Notes under the pieces: model-generated | Told to the model about the DNA's origin: nothing | Seen by the model: only the letters and a program-made list of their open reading frames with translations | The model's database searches: none | Position numbers and translations under genes: made by a program | Source: an uncultured Paracoccaceae bacterium | GTDB lineage: Bacteria > Pseudomonadota > Alphaproteobacteria > Rhodobacterales > Rhodobacteraceae | Assembly: GCA_947496605.1 (NCBI GenBank) | Contig: CANMDF010000001.1 | Span: 186,001-250,000, forward strand | DNA: 64,000 nucleotides | Direction of reading: 5' to 3' | Shown here: piece after piece, positions 55,995 through 64,000 of the stretch | Layout of the letters: each line of letters begins with the position of its first letter | Numbering within the stretch: the first letter of the stretch is position 1

Positions 55995-56022
55995 AAAGGC
56001 CACCAGAAATCTGGTGGCCTTT
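55995..56022. terminator. Bidirectional intrinsic terminator between the small membrane gene and cvpA
   Basis: AAAGGCCACCAG (55995-56006) and CTGGTGGCCTTT (56011-56022) form a perfect 12-pair stem with a four-base loop and A/T runs on both sides, between two convergent genes. Confidence 0.9.
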
Positions 56023-56045
56023 GATATTCATGGATCGGGTCGCGT

Positions 56046-56609
56046 TTATTCAGCAGGGGCGCCACAATTGCCAACCAGCTGCTGGTACTGCTCGGTGATC
56101 CAACCAAGAGCTTGCTCTGGGTTTTGCTCTTCGATGCGACCAGCCAGTTGGGCAAAGACCTCGGCTGCGCGGCTTTCGTCGATCATCGCAAACTGTTGTG
56201 TCGCAAAGATTGTGTCGTAAACAAAGAACGCGACGGCAACCAACAAGATGCCGCGCAGGACACCAAAGAAGAAGCCAAGCGCCTGATCGACGCCGCCAAG
56301 GGCGGACCGTTGAATAACGCTAGAAAACAGGGGGGTGAAAATCGATACGACCACAAGGGCGACCGCAAACACCGCAGCAAAGGCCGCAATGATGGCCAAT
56401 TCGCAGCTATCGCCAATAAAGTCGCCGATGATTGGGATCTGGCGCACAAGCGGTTCGACCTGATCGGCAAAGATGAAGGCCACGATTGTGGCACCGATCC
56501 AGCCGACGATGGCCATGGCCTCGCGCACAAAGCCGCGGCTGTAGGCCAATACACCTGACAGCAAAACAATGATCGCGACGCCAGCGTCTACGAGTGTGAA
56601 ACCTTCCAT
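56046..56609 (-). CDS. cvpA: CvpA family membrane protein
   Basis: 187 residues, four hydrophobic segments (FTLVDAGVAIIVLLSGVLAYSRGFVREAM at the start, the CvpA signature). Named from colicin V production; needed for envelope homeostasis in enterobacteria. Ends in a cytosolic tail. It follows radA on the same strand after a 22-base gap. Confidence 0.88.
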   Translation of the reverse strand: MEGFTLVDAGVAIIVLLSGVLAYSRGFVREAMAIVGWIGATIVAFIFADQVEPLVRQIPIIGDFIGDSCELAIIAAFAAVFAVALVVVSIFTPLFSSVIQRSALGGVDQALGFFFGVLRGILLVAVAFFVYDTIFATQQFAMIDESRAAEVFAQLAGRIEEQNPEQALGWITEQYQQLVGNCGAPAE

Positions 56610-56631
56610 GGTCCGTCTCCTGCGATTGACG

Positions 56632-57996
56632 CTACCTTGCGCCGAATACCTCTTCTACAAAACCGGCCAAATCGGTGGCATGCCGCTGACTTAGGCCCTC
56701 CACGCTGGGCTGTTTTGCCTGTTGCGGGAGTATCGCAGTTGTAAAACCAAGTTTTTGCGCCTCTTTCAATCTATTTTCGGTCTGGACGACAGGACGCAGC
56801 GCACCAGACAAACTGATTTCACCGAATACAACTGCCTCTGCGGGCAAGGCTGCGTCTTCGCGGGCGGACACCAAAGCGGCTGCCACAGCCAAGTCTGCAC
56901 CAGGTTCAGAGATGCGCAAACCCCCTGCTACGTTGAGGTATACGTCCAATCCGGTGAAGGGCACACCACACCGCGATTCAAGTACCGCAAGGATCATAGC
57001 AAGCCGCCCACCGTCCCATCCGACGACTGATCTGCGGGGTTGGCTGTGTGGCGAAGGTGCCACAAGTGCCTGGATCTCGCATAGCACAGGCCGCGACCCT
57101 TCTATGCCTGCAAACACCACAGATCCGGGGGCAGGTGCACCGCGTTCTGATAAAAACAGGGCAGAGGGATTCTTGACTTCCGACAGCCCTTTGCCGGTCA
57201 TTTCAAAGATACCGATTTCATCTGCGGGTCCGAAACGGTTCTTAACGGATCGCAGAATACGGAACTGATGTCCGCGCTCGCCTTCGAAATAAAGCACCGT
57301 GTCGACCATATGTTCGACAACGCGAGGACCCGCAATTGCGCCTTCTTTGGTAACATGCCCCACCATGACGACCGCCATACCGTTGCGTTTGGCAAATGTT
57401 GTCAGTTCATGCGCCGACGATCGGACTTGGCTGACACTGCCGGGTGCGCTGTCGACGTTGTCAGCCCACATAGTTTGGATGGAATCGATGATAGCGAGGT
57501 CGGGTTTTTCGGCCTCTAGCGTCGTCAGTATGTCGCGTAGGTTTGTCTCAGAGGCCAATAGCACCGGGCTTTGCTCTAGTCCTAAACGACGAGCCCGCAT
57601 TTGGACTTGTGCGTTAGATTCCTCACCTGAAATATATATGACTTTCAGGCCATTACGGGCAAATCTTGCAGCAGCTTGCAGTAGCAATGTGGACTTGCCA
57701 ATACCGGGATCACCGCCCACCAAAAGGGCGGATGCTTTGACCAATCCACCACCCAAGACGCGGTCTAACTCGCCGACGCCCGCTTGGGTGCGGGGCGGTT
57801 CTTTCTCTTGTGTCTCTAAGTCGGTCAGCGGAATGGGTTTTCCGCGCAGGGCACCCAGTGACTTACCTTTTGGCCCGCTGGACAGCGCTTTTGACTCGGT
57901 GATGCTGTTCCATGCCTGACAGGCATCGCATTGCCCTGACCATTTACGAAAAGCAGCGCCGCATTCATTGCATGAAAAGTTGAGATCTTTTGCCAT
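56632..57996 (-). CDS. radA: DNA repair protein RadA
   Basis: 454 residues from the ATG at 57996 (MAKDLNF; Met11 of the frame). N-terminal C4 zinc finger (CNEC and CDAC), RecA-like ATPase with Walker A (GDPGIGKST), the KNRFG motif and a C-terminal Lon-type domain (GLDVYLNVAGGLRISEPGADLAVAAAL). It helps branch migration in homologous recombination. Confidence 0.95.
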   Translation of the reverse strand: MAKDLNFSCNECGAAFRKWSGQCDACQAWNSITESKALSSGPKGKSLGALRGKPIPLTDLETQEKEPPRTQAGVGELDRVLGGGLVKASALLVGGDPGIGKSTLLLQAAARFARNGLKVIYISGEESNAQVQMRARRLGLEQSPVLLASETNLRDILTTLEAEKPDLAIIDSIQTMWADNVDSAPGSVSQVRSSAHELTTFAKRNGMAVVMVGHVTKEGAIAGPRVVEHMVDTVLYFEGERGHQFRILRSVKNRFGPADEIGIFEMTGKGLSEVKNPSALFLSERGAPAPGSVVFAGIEGSRPVLCEIQALVAPSPHSQPRRSVVGWDGGRLAMILAVLESRCGVPFTGLDVYLNVAGGLRISEPGADLAVAAALVSAREDAALPAEAVVFGEISLSGALRPVVQTENRLKEAQKLGFTTAILPQQAKQPSVEGLSQRHATDLAGFVEEVFGAR

Positions 57997-58044
57997 GTTC
58001 ACCTTTTGGACCAAAATGATCCACACGGCAATGGCAAGATGTGC

Positions 58045-58069
58045 GGGCCACGGACATCATCCGTGGCCC
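58045..58069 (-). terminator. Strong hairpin after aqpZ
   Basis: GGGCCACGGA (58045-58054) and TCCGTGGCCC (58060-58069) form a perfect ten-pair stem with a five-base loop, just after the aqpZ stop and before radA. No T-run follows on the minus strand, so it may be a Rho-assisted terminator or mRNA stabiliser. Confidence 0.5.
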
Positions 58070-58076
58070 AGCGTTC

Positions 58077-58757
58077 TTATTCAGCGTCGAGCTGGCCTGT
58101 CTTAAACAGCAGGCCCGCGGCAACGGCACCAATGACCGGGGCCACGATGAACAACCAGAGCTGACCAATCGCCGTGCCACCAGCAAACAAGGCAGGGCCG
58201 ACCGAACGGGCAGGGTTCACTGATACGCCTGTGACGTTGATACCGACCAAGTGGATGACAACCAGCGCCAGACCAATTGCAAGGCCTGCGAATTGTGCCG
58301 GAGCACCTGCGCCGGTCGCACCAAGGATCACGACCATGAACAGGAATGTCGCGACGACCTCAAACACGAAAGCGGCCATGACGTTGTATTCACCCAAATA
58401 TCCTGCGCCCCAACCGTTTTGACCCAAGCCGTTCTCAGCGACGGAGTAGTCTGCTTTGCCGCTTGCAATAATCATCAACACACCAGCGGCGACAATCGCG
58501 CCAGCCGTTTGCGCCACGATATAGCGGATTGCTTCGCCCATCTGCATACGCCCTGCTGCAACAGCGCCTAAGGACACGGCTGGGTTAATATGGCAGCCAG
58601 AAACTGGTCCAATGCCGTATGCCATACCGATCAGCGCCAAGCCGAAGGCAAAGCTGATGCCCATCAAACCGATGTCGCCACCAGCGATCACCGCAGACCC
58701 ACAGCCCAACAGGACCAAAGTGAATGTACCAATAAATTCAGCTATTTCTTTTTTCAT
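58077..58757 (-). CDS. aqpZ: Aquaporin Z family water channel
   Basis: 226 residues, six membrane helices with the two NPA loops (HINPAVS and SVNPARS). The second loop's arginine and the narrow selectivity residues fit a water-specific channel rather than a glycerol facilitator. Confidence 0.92.
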   Translation of the reverse strand: MKKEIAEFIGTFTLVLLGCGSAVIAGGDIGLMGISFAFGLALIGMAYGIGPVSGCHINPAVSLGAVAAGRMQMGEAIRYIVAQTAGAIVAAGVLMIIASGKADYSVAENGLGQNGWGAGYLGEYNVMAAFVFEVVATFLFMVVILGATGAGAPAQFAGLAIGLALVVIHLVGINVTGVSVNPARSVGPALFAGGTAIGQLWLFIVAPVIGAVAAGLLFKTGQLDAE

Positions 58758-58836
58758 TGTTGTTCTCCCTCACAAACATGGCGCGACTAGGCGGTCTGGT
58801 GTGATCTGGAACAAGGGGAAAAAAGGACTGCTCGCG

Positions 58837-59292
58837 TCAGTTTGCCTTTACAGTTGCCTTGGCTTGGGGCGTCAGGGCCGAGATGATGATCGACGCGATG
58901 ATACAGGCGGAGAACATGTAGAGCCCCCAGCCGGTTTCAACTTTGCCGATGCCAACGCCTTTGAAAACAACGATATAGAGGGCGATCAGGAACACGTCGG
59001 CCATGGCGAGTTTGCCAATCCACGACAGGGCCGGCAGCGTTTTGTCTTTGAGCAGATTGAAGTGCACAAGCGCGATGCCAATTGTTTTGAGGTAAGGTGC
59101 AAAAAGCGCGAAGGCGGTTACGAGCAGAGCCAAAGCCACGTCACTTTTCCACAAAGCTTGCATGCCTGAGATCACACTGATCTCGCTCAGCCCGAAAATT
59201 GGCAGCAATCCGGCGCGCATCAATGGGGCAAACCATGCAATGGGAAAAAGGATCAATAGGGCAAGATTGGCAAAGCGCAGAATGTTCAGCAT
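58837..59292 (-). CDS. Paraquat-inducible protein A-like membrane protein
   Basis: 151 residues from the ATG at 59292 (MLNILRFANLALL), with AGG just upstream; the frame opens earlier at 59343 without family resemblance. Four hydrophobic segments; a PqiA-type domain layout (FAPLMRAG, WIGKLAMADVFLIALYIVVFKG). Probably an inner-membrane protein of envelope lipid transport; PqiB partners are not adjacent. Confidence 0.75.
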   Translation of the reverse strand: MLNILRFANLALLILFPIAWFAPLMRAGLLPIFGLSEISVISGMQALWKSDVALALLVTAFALFAPYLKTIGIALVHFNLLKDKTLPALSWIGKLAMADVFLIALYIVVFKGVGIGKVETGWGLYMFSACIIASIIISALTPQAKATVKAN

Positions 59293-59349
59293 AAGAAACC
59301 TAAGTAAACTCTGATGCTTAGATAGTGAAGCTGAGGCGTTCAAACAAGT

Positions 59350-60387
59350 CTATTTGCCAAACGTCTTGCGATTGTAACGCGCACCAAGCTGGGTCAGCAC
59401 CTCGTATCCGATGGTATTGGCCGCCCGCGCGAGGTCATCCACATTTTGCTGTGGTCCTATCAGGGTCAGCTTCTTGGGGGGCTCTGGCAGGTCAGTTACA
59501 TCAATGGTCAGAAGGTCCATAGAGACGCGGCCGACCAGCGGGCAGGGCGTGTCGCCATGATAAAGTGTGGCCTTGTCCGACAGGATCCGCATGATGCCGT
59601 CGGCGTATCCTGCCGATACCGTTGCGATCCGTGACGGACGCGCGGCCTGCCAGGCGTTGCCGTAGCCCACGACTTCGCCCTCAGCGACATCGCGGATTTG
59701 GATGACCGGAAATTCAAGTTCGATCACAGGGGTCGCCTGCGCAAAGGGCAATCCGCCGTACATGCCAATGCCGGGGCGTGTCAGATCAAAATGATATTCG
59801 GGGCCCAACAAAATGCCACCTGTTGCCGCAAGTGACCGCGGAGCCTGAATGCCATCGGTCATCTTTTTGAATTGGGCCAATTGATAAGGGTTCATTGGAT
59901 GATCGGGCTCATCGGCACAAGCCAAATGGGACATCACGAGGCGTGGTTTTTGGGACAGTGCCAGTTCAGCGACAGCTGCCCATTCCTGCATTTCCATACC
60001 TAAACGGTTCATGCCGGTATCAAGCTGAATTCCAAAAGGGTGCTCTGGCAGTGTTTCAAGATGGTGCGTCAGTTGTTCAACCGAGTTCAGCATCGGTGTG
60101 AGCCCTAACTCGCGGATCACATCGGTGTCGCCAGCCATATGGCCAGAAAAGACGCAGATTTCAGGTTTGGGTCCAAGCTCTTCGCGGATAGGGGCGGCTT
60201 CTTCGGCAACAGCGACAAAAAACTGACGCACGCCTGCTTTAAACAGGGCCTTGGCCACATTCGCAGACCCCAGCCCATATCCATCTGCCTTTACGACTGC
60301 CGCCGTCTTACAATTGGTCATCGCATCCAATGCGCGCCAGTTGGCGACGACAGCGTCGAGATCAATTATCAGGCGTCCAGTGCTCAT
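59350..60387 (-). CDS. alr: Alanine racemase
   Basis: 345 residues. It interconverts L- and D-alanine for peptidoglycan. PLP lysine K33 ([11 protein letters not shown]) and the catalytic tyrosine in [11 protein letters not shown] are present. It is slightly shorter than E. coli Alr. Downstream of a small periplasmic-protein gene on the same strand. Confidence 0.94.
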   Translation of the reverse strand: MSTGRLIIDLDAVVANWRALDAMTNCKTAAVVKADGYGLGSANVAKALFKAGVRQFFVAVAEEAAPIREELGPKPEICVFSGHMAGDTDVIRELGLTPMLNSVEQLTHHLETLPEHPFGIQLDTGMNRLGMEMQEWAAVAELALSQKPRLVMSHLACADEPDHPMNPYQLAQFKKMTDGIQAPRSLAATGGILLGPEYHFDLTRPGIGMYGGLPFAQATPVIELEFPVIQIRDVAEGEVVGYGNAWQAARPSRIATVSAGYADGIMRILSDKATLYHGDTPCPLVGRVSMDLLTIDVTDLPEPPKKLTLIGPQQNVDDLARAANTIGYEVLTQLGARYNRKTFGK

Positions 60388-60443
60388 ACCGACCTTTTGT
60401 CAGTCAGGGTCCGACGGAGCAAGCGTTTTGCGGAACAAAAGGC

Positions 60444-60857
60444 TTAGTTGGGGCATTCCTGCAAACCGTTCAACGCGTCCACCATTTCAATTGCGAGGTC
60501 TGCATCAATCGGGCCTGTGATGGCAAATCCGGTATCAATCGGTGCCTGAATGGTCACTGAAAGTACCTGTTCGCTACAGACAAAGAGGTTCACAGATTGA
60601 TTGACATGCGTTGTGGTGAATTGCGTGAAGGCTTGGGTTGCCTCCTCGCCCATCGCAATCGCGATTTGACGGGTGTCGTCATCTGAACCAACCAAGTCAG
60701 CCCGCACATCAGTCGGCATAAACCGCAGGTCCCCAAGGAACCCTGTGAACCGAACGACGGGCTCTGCAGCCGATTGCGCAAAAGCAGGGCTGGCCAGCAA
60801 GATAACAAGTGGGAGAAGCTTATTGATGACAGGATCCTTTCTAGAATTCCTGATCAT
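60444..60857 (-). CDS. Small periplasmic protein of unknown function
   Basis: 137 residues if started at the ATG at 60857, which makes a good signal peptide (MIRNSRKDPVINKLLPLVILLASPAFA). That start lies inside dnaB, overlapping its end by 17 bases. The good AAGGA site is instead after this ATG, before codons with no ordinary start, so a non-standard start cannot be excluded. The mature protein has two cysteines (VCSE and QECPN). Function unknown. Confidence 0.6.
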   Translation of the reverse strand: MIRNSRKDPVINKLLPLVILLASPAFAQSAAEPVVRFTGFLGDLRFMPTDVRADLVGSDDDTRQIAIAMGEEATQAFTQFTTTHVNQSVNLFVCSEQVLSVTIQAPIDTGFAITGPIDADLAIEMVDALNGLQECPN

Positions 60858-62328
60858 CGCCTTGTTGCCAAGATTTTGCAAGGTTTCCGAATCGTGTGAA
60901 TTCTGCGGTGAAAGAAAGCTCGACTGTTCCAATAGGGCCGTGACGCTGTTTGCCAACAATCACTTCGGCCTTGCCATGCAGGTTTGACATCTTTTCCTGC
61001 CAAGCGGCAATCGCCTCCATGTTGTGATCTTCGGGCTTTTCGCGTTCCGCATAATATTCGCCGCGATAGACGAACATCACAACGTCGGCGTCCTGCTCGA
61101 TCGATCCAGATTCGCGCAAGTCTGACAGTTGCGGGCGCTTATCTTCGCGGTTTTCAACCTGACGTGACAGCTGCGACAGCGCGATCACAGGGATATTCAA
61201 CTCTTTGGCGATGGCTTTGAGGCCCATCGAAATTTCGCCAATTTCCTGGACGCGGTTTTCAGATTGGCCTCGCACGAGCTGCAAATAGTCAACAATTAGC
61301 ACATCCAAACCATGCGTTCGCTTCAGGCGACGGGCACGGGCGGCCAACTGCGAAATCGGGATCGCTGCAGTATCGTCGATATAAAGCGGGCACGACTCAA
61401 GCTGTTTGGCAGCGTCCACAAAACGGCGAAATTCGCTTTCGGTCATATCGCCTTGGCGAATTTTATGGGATGAAATCTCAGACGCTTCGGCCAGAACACG
61501 ACCCGCAAGTTGCTCGGCGCTCATCTCAAGCGAGAAGAAGCCAACGACACCGCCATCCACTGCACCCTCGCTGCCGTCTTGCAACTGGCCTTTGCGGTAA
61601 GCTTTCGCGATGTTGAACGCGATATTGGTCGCAAGCGAAGTCTTACCCATTGAAGGACGGCCCGCGATAATCAACAAGTCGGACTTGTGTAGCCCGCCCA
61701 GTTTCTTATCCATATCGGTCAGGCCGGTTGAGATACCCGCCAGCCCGCCATCGCGTTGATATGCAGTGTTGGCGACATTAACGGCCTCGGTGACGGCAGC
61801 AAGAAATGACTGAAAGCCCTTTTCAGACACACCTTGTTCAGCCAGCGTGTAAAGCGCCTGTTCTGCCTCAACGATCTGCTCTTTGGGTTCGTGCTCGACA
61901 TCGACCTTTCCGGCTTTGTCGGTAATGTCGCGCCCCAGCTTGATCAATTCGCGGCGGGTCGCCAGATCATAGATCATCTGAGCATAATCACGGGCGGCAA
62001 AGGCGGAAATAGCGGCCCCAGCAAGGCGGGCCAAATAAGGTGGGCCGCCAAGTTCTTTGAGGCCTTCGTCGTCTTCCATAAAGGTCTTGAGCGTGACAGG
62101 GCTTGCCAGCATGTTGCGGCCGATGCGACTGGCGGCTGTTTCAAAAATGCGGGCATGAACTGGGTCGTAAAAGTGCTTGGGTCCGATGATCGACGCCACA
62201 CGATCGAACACATCGTTATTGGTCAAAATAGCACCCAAAAGCTGCTGCTCTGCCTCAATCGAATGCGGCATCAAATCGGCGTCGGCTTCTTCGATGCCGG
62301 TTGCGTTAAATGCTGTCAGTTCGTTCAT
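60841..62328 (-). CDS. dnaB: Replicative DNA helicase DnaB
   Basis: 495 residues. N-terminal DnaG-binding domain (MPHSIEAEQQLLGAIL), then a RecA-type helicase domain with Walker A (GRPSMGKTS), Walker B (DVLIVDYLQLV) and the SQLSRQVENR segment. It unwinds DNA at the replication fork. The gap upstream carries two near-consensus DnaA boxes. Confidence 0.96.
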   Translation of the reverse strand: MNELTAFNATGIEEADADLMPHSIEAEQQLLGAILTNNDVFDRVASIIGPKHFYDPVHARIFETAASRIGRNMLASPVTLKTFMEDDEGLKELGGPPYLARLAGAAISAFAARDYAQMIYDLATRRELIKLGRDITDKAGKVDVEHEPKEQIVEAEQALYTLAEQGVSEKGFQSFLAAVTEAVNVANTAYQRDGGLAGISTGLTDMDKKLGGLHKSDLLIIAGRPSMGKTSLATNIAFNIAKAYRKGQLQDGSEGAVDGGVVGFFSLEMSAEQLAGRVLAEASEISSHKIRQGDMTESEFRRFVDAAKQLESCPLYIDDTAAIPISQLAARARRLKRTHGLDVLIVDYLQLVRGQSENRVQEIGEISMGLKAIAKELNIPVIALSQLSRQVENREDKRPQLSDLRESGSIEQDADVVMFVYRGEYYAEREKPEDHNMEAIAAWQEKMSNLHGKAEVIVGKQRHGPIGTVELSFTAEFTRFGNLAKSWQQGDDQEF

Positions 62329-62419
62329 TTTTGCTCACCTGTTCCCCGAGGCTGTCCTACCAGTCGTCGTAGGCAAATGACCATCTGGAAATGATCGGGG
62401 ATATCCTGCGGGATAAACC

Positions 62420-62539
62420 TGTGGACAACCTCTGATACACTGCCACCCTACCTCAATTGGTAGCACGACGCAAAGAAATCACTAGATGCAGAGCAGTCAA
62501 TTGATTCTGGTGCGGATGACTTCAAAAGGGAGTGGATAA
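62420..62539. promoter_or_regulatory. Two DnaA-box-like sites between dnaB and pyrE
   Basis: TGTGGACAA (62420-62428) and AGTGGATAA (62531-62539) each differ from the DnaA box TGTGGATAA by one base. They lie in the 216-base gap upstream of dnaB. A small hairpin CTACC/GGTAG (62448-62452, 62459-62463) lies between. DnaA control of dnaB is plausible; no origin is claimed. Confidence 0.4.
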
Positions 62540-62544
62540 GTTTT

Positions 62545-63219
62545 TTAGGCTGGCGTCCAACCAGCGGGATCGTTCAGATACGCTTCAACAGCATCCAAAG
62601 TCGTCGCGTCATAAGCCCCGCGCGCTTTGGCCTCCGAGAGCACATCCCACCAGGTACAAAGGCTGATCAATTGAACGCCGTGTTCGCCCAGCATTTCTTC
62701 CACGCCGTCAAAGATGCCGTAGTAGAAAATCACCGCAGTGGCAGAACAGGTCGCGCCAGTTTCGCGGATCGCATCGACGAAGGACAGCTTTGAACCACCG
62801 TCTGTGGTCAGGTCCTCTACCAAAATCACGCGCTGGCCTTCTGTCATTACACCCTCAATGCGGGCATTACGGCCATAACCCTTCGGCTTCTTGCGGACAT
62901 AGGTCATCGGGAGGGCCAAACGCTCAGCGATCATCGCGCCGAATGGAATGCCCGCAGTTTCGCCACCGGCGACGTTATCGAATGCCTCAAAGCCTGCTTC
63001 ACGCATGATCGACACTGCCAAGAAATCCATCAACGTGGCGCGAATGCGTGGAAAGGAAATCAACTTGCGACAATCCACATAGGTCGGGGCCTGCTTGCCA
63101 GAGGCATGTGTAAACGGTTCTGTCGCGTTAAAATCAATCGCGCCAATTTCAAGCAACATACCTGCGGTCAATCGGGCAATTTCGTCTTTCGCAGGAAAGG
63201 AGGTGGGGATCATCGTCAA
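62545..63219 (-). CDS. pyrE: Orotate phosphoribosyltransferase
   Basis: 224 residues. It joins orotate and PRPP to give OMP in pyrimidine synthesis. PRPP motif [13 protein letters not shown] and the family segment [17 protein letters not shown] are present. It follows pyrC on the same strand, separated by a 108-base spacer that contains a hairpin cluster. Confidence 0.95.
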   Translation of the reverse strand: MTMIPTSFPAKDEIARLTAGMLLEIGAIDFNATEPFTHASGKQAPTYVDCRKLISFPRIRATLMDFLAVSIMREAGFEAFDNVAGGETAGIPFGAMIAERLALPMTYVRKKPKGYGRNARIEGVMTEGQRVILVEDLTTDGGSKLSFVDAIRETGATCSATAVIFYYGIFDGVEEMLGEHGVQLISLCTWWDVLSEAKARGAYDATTLDAVEAYLNDPAGWTPA

Positions 63220-63226
63220 ACCTTCA

Positions 63227-63318
63227 TCTTCTCATGTTCATCATCGGGGCTTTGCCCATTCGTTTCTCAAACACTCCCCCGGAGTGTTTGCAAGACGCAA
63301 CCCACCCTCTGCCGGAGG
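63227..63318. repeat. Hairpin cluster (REP-like) between pyrC and pyrE
   Basis: TCTTCTCATGTTC (63227-63239) is the exact inverse complement of a 13-mer at 22257-22269. It is followed by a GGGC/GCCC hairpin (63247-63257), a perfect AAACACTCC/GGAGTGTTT stem (63269-63277, 63281-63289) and a CCTC/GAGG hairpin (63306-63309, 63315-63318). Similar strings are, in my memory, common between Rhodobacteraceae genes; not searched. It may separate pyrC and pyrE expression. Confidence 0.65.
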
Positions 63319-63327
63319 CCCAAAAAG

Positions 63328-64000
63328 TTAATCCGCGGACACACGCCAGTGCAAATCAAACCCGGGATCAAACACAGTGACAGGGCCATCTGGGGTCTCG
63401 ATCTTTGCGGGATATTGGACAGGCTCACCCTTCGTGAGGGTGATTGTCGCCTCATTGGCGGGCAACCCATAAAAGCGTGGACCATTCAGCGAGGCAAAGT
63501 CCTCAAGCTTTGTGATCCGGCCTGCTGCGTCAAAAACCTCGGCCAGACATGACATCGTATTTGGGGCGGTGAATATACCGGCACATCCGCAAGCCTGTAG
63601 TTTCAGTGGGTCTGTATGCGGCGCACTATCTGTGCCAAGGAAAAATCGTTTGTCACCTGAGACGGCCGCCTGAACAAGCGCGATGCGATGTGCCTCGCGC
63701 TTGGCCACGGGCAAGCAGTAAAAGTGCGGTTTGATACCGCCAGCCAGAATGTGATTGCGATTGATGATCAGGTGATGGGTTGTGATCGTCGCGGCGAGGT
63801 TTTTCACACTATCGCGGACGTAGTCGACAGCATCTTGGGTCGTGACATGTTCCATCACGACTTTCAGATCTGGGACCTTCTTGCGCAGCGGCTTAAGGAT
63901 CTTGTCAATAAACACAGCTTCGCGGTCAAAGATGTCGATATCATTGTCAGTGACCTCGCCGTGGACACAGAGCGGCATGCCGATTTCGGCCATCACCTCA
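63328..64000 (-). CDS. pyrC: Dihydroorotase PyrC, C-terminal part (5' end outside window)
   Basis: About 224 codons up to the right edge; the true start lies beyond it. Class II (E. coli type) dihydroorotase: [21 protein letters not shown] with metal ligands, [14 protein letters not shown] and LGTDSAPHT with the catalytic aspartate. It cyclises carbamoyl-aspartate to dihydroorotate. Confidence 0.95.
   Translation of the reverse strand, partial: EVMAEIGMPLCVHGEVTDNDIDIFDREAVFIDKILKPLRKKVPDLKVVMEHVTTQDAVDYVRDSVKNLAATITTHHLIINRNHILAGGIKPHFYCLPVAKREAHRIALVQAAVSGDKRFFLGTDSAPHTDPLKLQACGCAGIFTAPNTMSCLAEVFDAAGRITKLEDFASLNGPRFYGLPANEATITLTKGEPVQYPAKIETPDGPVTVFDPGFDLHWRVSAD

Noticed and set aside
62448..62463. 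A tRNA D-arm-like string (CTCAATTGGTAG) in the gap upstream of dnaB
   Set aside because: No acceptor, anticodon or T-arm can be folded around it, so it is only a short hairpin.

Overview
This window looks like the chromosome of a marine alphaproteobacterium of the Rhodobacteraceae (Roseobacter group). The basis is GC-rich codon use in most genes, TRAP transporters, a DUF3422 protein, a PuuD-type urate hydroxylase, a fused allantoinase/OHCU decarboxylase and the tatABC/nlpD/pcm/surE neighbourhood. No rRNA, tRNA, CRISPR array, insertion sequence or prophage is visible. The left two thirds is accessory catabolism and surface biology. The right third, from about 47.6 kb, is mostly housekeeping.

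Layout. 0-3.5 kb: end of a DUF3422 membrane protein, a MauG-type di-heme cytochrome c and a secreted FG-GAP/UnbV protein. 3.5-10.8 kb: D-xylose locus (divergent ROK regulator; xylF-xylH-xylG-xylB-xylA) with two dyads in the regulator/xylF gap and an internal terminator after xylF. 10.9-14.2 kb: two uncharacterised genes and a glycerate 2-kinase. 14.3-16.1 kb: a second di-heme cytochrome and a divergent Sel1-repeat protein whose 5' ends overlap. 16.1-17.9 kb: an AT-rich, probably acquired LtaS-like membrane sulfatase. 18.0-26.7 kb: a 2-oxoglutarate oxygenase, then a sulfonate-type catabolic cluster. 26.7-34.0 kb: a small secreted protein, a 1017-residue DUF11 surface protein and an 1156-residue predicted outer-membrane barrel. 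34.3-43.9 kb: creatinase, a DSD1-type PLP enzyme and a urate/allantoin pathway. 44.2-47.4 kb: dusA, a TauE/SafE exporter, a PhyH-like oxygenase and a WYL regulator. 47.6-64 kb: tatABC, DUF815 ATPase, an M23/LysM lipoprotein, pcm, surE, an SDR, purF, cvpA, radA, aqpZ, pqiA-like, alr, dnaB, pyrE and the end of pyrC.

Most interesting system. On the minus strand from 24.8 to 18.9 kb lie an alkanesulfonate-type flavin monooxygenase, an aldo-keto reductase, a flavin reductase and a complete TRAP transporter. On the plus strand are a divergent GntR/UTRA regulator and a Gfo/Idh/MocA protein. The enzyme trio matches SmoC/SmoB/SmoA of the oxidative sulfoquinovose pathway (sulfo-SMO). If so, a TRAP transporter replaces the ABC importer, and the Gfo/Idh/MocA protein could be an NAD+-dependent sulfoquinovosidase (GH188-like) standing in for the missing GH31 enzyme. 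This assignment is inferred from domain content and gene order and was not searched.

How genes work together. Xylose is imported by XylFHG, isomerised by XylA and phosphorylated by XylB. Urate is oxidised by PuuD, then HiuH, the UraD domain and the PuuE domain give allantoate. AllE and AllA finish to glyoxylate, but the allantoate amidohydrolase between them is not in the window. Creatinase adds a urea- and sarcosine-producing step. Several short intergenic hairpin elements recur (14.25, 22.2 and 63.25 kb); two of them share an exact 13-base string.
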